From Sedimentisphaerales bacterium (GTDB lineage Bacteria > Planctomycetota > Phycisphaerae > Sedimentisphaerales > SM23-30): a DNA stretch of 7,419 bases. Made by a program: the position numbers and the translations under genes. The notes beneath the pieces are model-generated. The model made no database searches and was not told the origin of the DNA. It saw only the letters and a program-made list of their open reading frames with translations. Every line of letters begins with the position of its first letter. Position 1 is the first letter of the stretch. The DNA is taken from contig DAOVXR010000080.1 of the NCBI GenBank assembly GCA_030636065.1, positions 1 through 7,419 on the forward strand, read 5' to 3'. Positions 5,911-7,419 of the stretch are shown here, piece by piece.

Positions 5911-6796
5911 ATGGTTAAGAACATAAACAAAAATTCATTTGATGAATCAACAAAACTGAAGTTGGAAATATTTGGCGAGTGTTTTAAAGAATGGTTACCT
6001 GTATTCATACATGATAGACATACTGAACAGGTTTATATTTACGATTTTTTCGCAGGAAGCGGAACGGATATTAATGGTGCACATGGTAGTCCACTAATCC
6101 TTTTGGAAGAAGCCAAAGGGGAAAATAAAAAGTACTGTACTAAAGCTGATAAAAAGATGATTTCAGAACTGTTTTTAAAGACAATACTACCCAAGCAATA
6201 TTAAAAAATAAAGCTTATGGAAAATTCATACTATTAGACCAGTATGGATTTAAAGAAATTGATAAAGACATATTTTTAGAGTTGGTTAATTTTCCGAGAA
6301 CTGATTTTATATTCTTTATTTCTTCCTCTTTTATAAAACGCTTCAAGGAACATCCTAATACAAAAGAACATATTGATACTCAACAAATAAAATTTGACGA
6401 GTCGCAACCCAAAGAATGTCATAGAATTATTGCTGATTATTTCAAAAAATTAGTACCTGAGGATAAAGAATATTACGTGCATCACTTTACAATTCACAAA
6501 GAGAATACAGGGAATTATTACGGTTTAATCTTTGGGACAAATCAAGCTCTCATAAAATCGATCAGATTAAGGAAGAAATCAAAGATGCTATACTTACAGG
6601 GGAGATAAGCGATAATATTGCTGGATTTAAATATACAATGCGAAAAGGATGTAAACCATTGCTATTTACCAACGTTGTGAAAGAACTCGAAAGTAAAGAT
6701 AAAATCAGGAGAGACGGCGACCTTAACTACAGTTCAACAAATATCCATCGAGTAAAGAAGTATAATATACAGGTATGCAATAATGCGAACAACTAA
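5911..6796 (+). pseudogene. tcmP: Three-Cys-motif partner protein TcmP, broken across three frames
   Basis: TcmP proteins occur next to three-Cys-motif (DUF5131) proteins; their activity is not established. Three consecutive pieces are visible. Piece 1 (5911-6204) has an intact N-terminus with YIYDFFAGSGT (residues 43-52) and GSPLILLEE, a nucleotide-binding-like strand and loop. Piece 2 is open from 6153 to 6608. It gives ILLDQYGFKEI, TDFIFFISSSFIKRF, the PKECHRIIADY stretch and YYGLIFGTN. Piece 3 is open from 6467 to 6796. It gives IDQIKEEIKDAILTGE, FKYTMRKGCKP and a winged-helix-like tail. Each junction shifts codon phase by the equivalent of a 3n+1 deletion. Between GSPL and LDQYGF only about 45 residues remain, so the second strand-helix unit expected of such a fold seems lost. 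Sequence expected after FGTN also seems missing. The last 14 bases overlap the DUF5131 start. Codon use is AT-rich and AGA-rich, unlike dxr and rseP. Sequencing or assembly error could explain a one-base shift but less easily both losses. Confidence 0.8.
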
Positions 6797-7292
6797 AATT
6801 GAATGGACAGAAAGTACTTGGAATCCAACTACAGGTTGCACAAAAATCTCATTGGGCTGTAAGCATTGCTATGCAGAACGTATGGCAAAGAGATTACAGT
6901 CAATGGGAAATAAAAAATATAGAAATGGCTTTAAAATAACACTACATCCAGATGTATTAAATGAGCCGTATTCATGGCGAAATCCTCGTTCTGTATTTGT
7001 AAACTCAATGAGTGATCTATTTCATGAAAATATACCTTTTGATTATATTCAAAAAGTATTCAATGTGATGAACGAGAATCTAAGGCATACATTCCAAGTG
7101 CTGACTAAAAGATCAGACGTATTACTTGAATATTCAAAATATCTTAATTGGACAAAAAATATTTGGATGGGAGTTACAGTTGAAAGTCAGCAATTTAATA
7201 GTAGAATAGAAGAACTTAGAAAAACAGAAGCATTTGTAAAGTTTCTATCGTTGGAGCCATTGATTAGTAAAGTAAAGTTACCCGAATTTTAA
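6783..7292 (+). CDS. DUF5131 (phage Gp37/Gp68-like) three-Cys-motif protein, C-terminally truncated
   Basis: The 169 residues open with TKIEWTESTWNPTTGC and a cysteine cluster, Cys19, Cys26 and Cys29 (C-x6-C-x2-C-Y-A). This cluster gives the family its three-Cys name and probably binds a metal or iron-sulfur cluster. Family blocks follow in order: VFVNSMSDLFHENIP (71-85), FQVLTKR (104-110), NIWMGVTVE (126-134) and LSLEPL (155-160). Family members usually run to about 230-250 residues. They continue with a D-W-V-I-V-G-G-E-S-G strand and a K-Q-W-G motif. Here a TAA comes nine residues after LSLEPL, and no frame of the remaining 127 bases restores those motifs, so the C-terminal third is missing. 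Function is doubtful. AGGT at 6771-6774 is a possible ribosome site. The ATG overlaps the TcmP reading frame by 14 bases, suggesting coupled translation in the ancestral pair. Confidence 0.88.
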   Translation: MRTTKIEWTESTWNPTTGCTKISLGCKHCYAERMAKRLQSMGNKKYRNGFKITLHPDVLNEPYSWRNPRSVFVNSMSDLFHENIPFDYIQKVFNVMNENLRHTFQVLTKRSDVLLEYSKYLNWTKNIWMGVTVESQQFNSRIEELRKTEAFVKFLSLEPLISKVKLPEF

Positions 7293-7363
7293 TCTGAAGT
7301 GCAACAACAACAAATGTCAAAATGATTGAAATTGCGTAAAAATCGAGAGAAAAATCGTTTGGG

Positions 7364-7419
7364 CAGACAGCCAAATTGGGGCCGTTTCGGCCGGAGGGTC
7401 GGGGCAATTTGGTTGTCTG
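7364..7419. repeat. Interrupted palindrome with nested hairpin at the window end
   Basis: CAGACAGCCAAATTG (7364-7378) pairs with CAATTTGGTTGTCTG (7405-7419), with 14 Watson-Crick pairs and one G-T. Nested inside is GGCCG (7380-7384) with CGGCC (7388-7392) around a TTT loop, then a G-rich spacer (7393-7404). The GC-rich core stands out from the AT-rich flank. It lies 71 bases after the truncated DUF5131 gene. The right arm reaches the last base, so the full element may be longer. The interval 7293-7363 holds no gene, only a (CAA)4 run at 7302-7313. I cannot assign it to a known element; no T-run is visible to make it a clear terminator. Confidence 0.8.

Noticed and set aside
6149..6156. Programmed -1 frameshift site (T AAA AAG) that would rescue TcmP
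   Set aside because: The strong bacterial site is A AAA AAG. With T in the first position the P-site tRNA would mispair after slipping. A second break downstream would still disrupt the gene.
7364..7419. Integron attC site
   Set aside because: The arms lack the RYYYAAC and GTTRRRY core boxes, and no integrase gene is visible.

Overview
The window looks like a stretch of a planctomycete-type bacterial genome, perhaps Phycisphaerae. This is an inference from three things: a rhomboid protease with a G-x-x-D-R-x-Y-Y amino terminus, an unusually long multi-PDZ RseP, and intergenic DNA full of long imperfect repeats. No rRNA or marker gene fixes the lineage.

Layout. Positions 1-90 hold the basic C-terminal tail of an upstream plus-strand gene. 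Positions 91-552 are non-coding and built from three repeat families, called A, B and C here. A rhomboid-family intramembrane protease lies on the minus strand (553-1422). It diverges from dxr (1591-2781), and a 150-base region with candidate promoters for both genes separates them. After dxr comes a 260-base gap with a candidate folded leader, then rseP (3042-5609), a site-2 protease enlarged by a tandem duplication of a PDZ pair. The dxr-rseP order is a widely conserved housekeeping arrangement. Next to rseP lies an inverted copy of repeat A/B, matching the copy beside the rhomboid gene at 94 of 98 positions. The block rhomboid-dxr-rseP is therefore bracketed by inverted repeats about 5 kb apart.

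From about 5760 the DNA becomes much more AT-rich (about one third GC in a sampled line, against about half in dxr). This part carries a TcmP / three-Cys-motif (DUF5131, phage Gp37/Gp68-like) gene pair, a partnership known from many bacteria and phages but of unknown biochemical role. Both members look damaged. TcmP is read in three successive frames, with apparent internal losses at both junctions. The DUF5131 protein stops before its conserved C-terminal third. The window ends in a 56-base interrupted palindrome whose right arm reaches the last base.

The left two thirds are core genes for isoprenoid synthesis and membrane proteolysis. The right third looks like a decaying transferred cassette. 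I found no complete new system. The points most worth checking are the RseP domain duplication, the repeat brackets, the candidate structured RNA ahead of rseP, and the terminal palindrome next to the broken TcmP pair.
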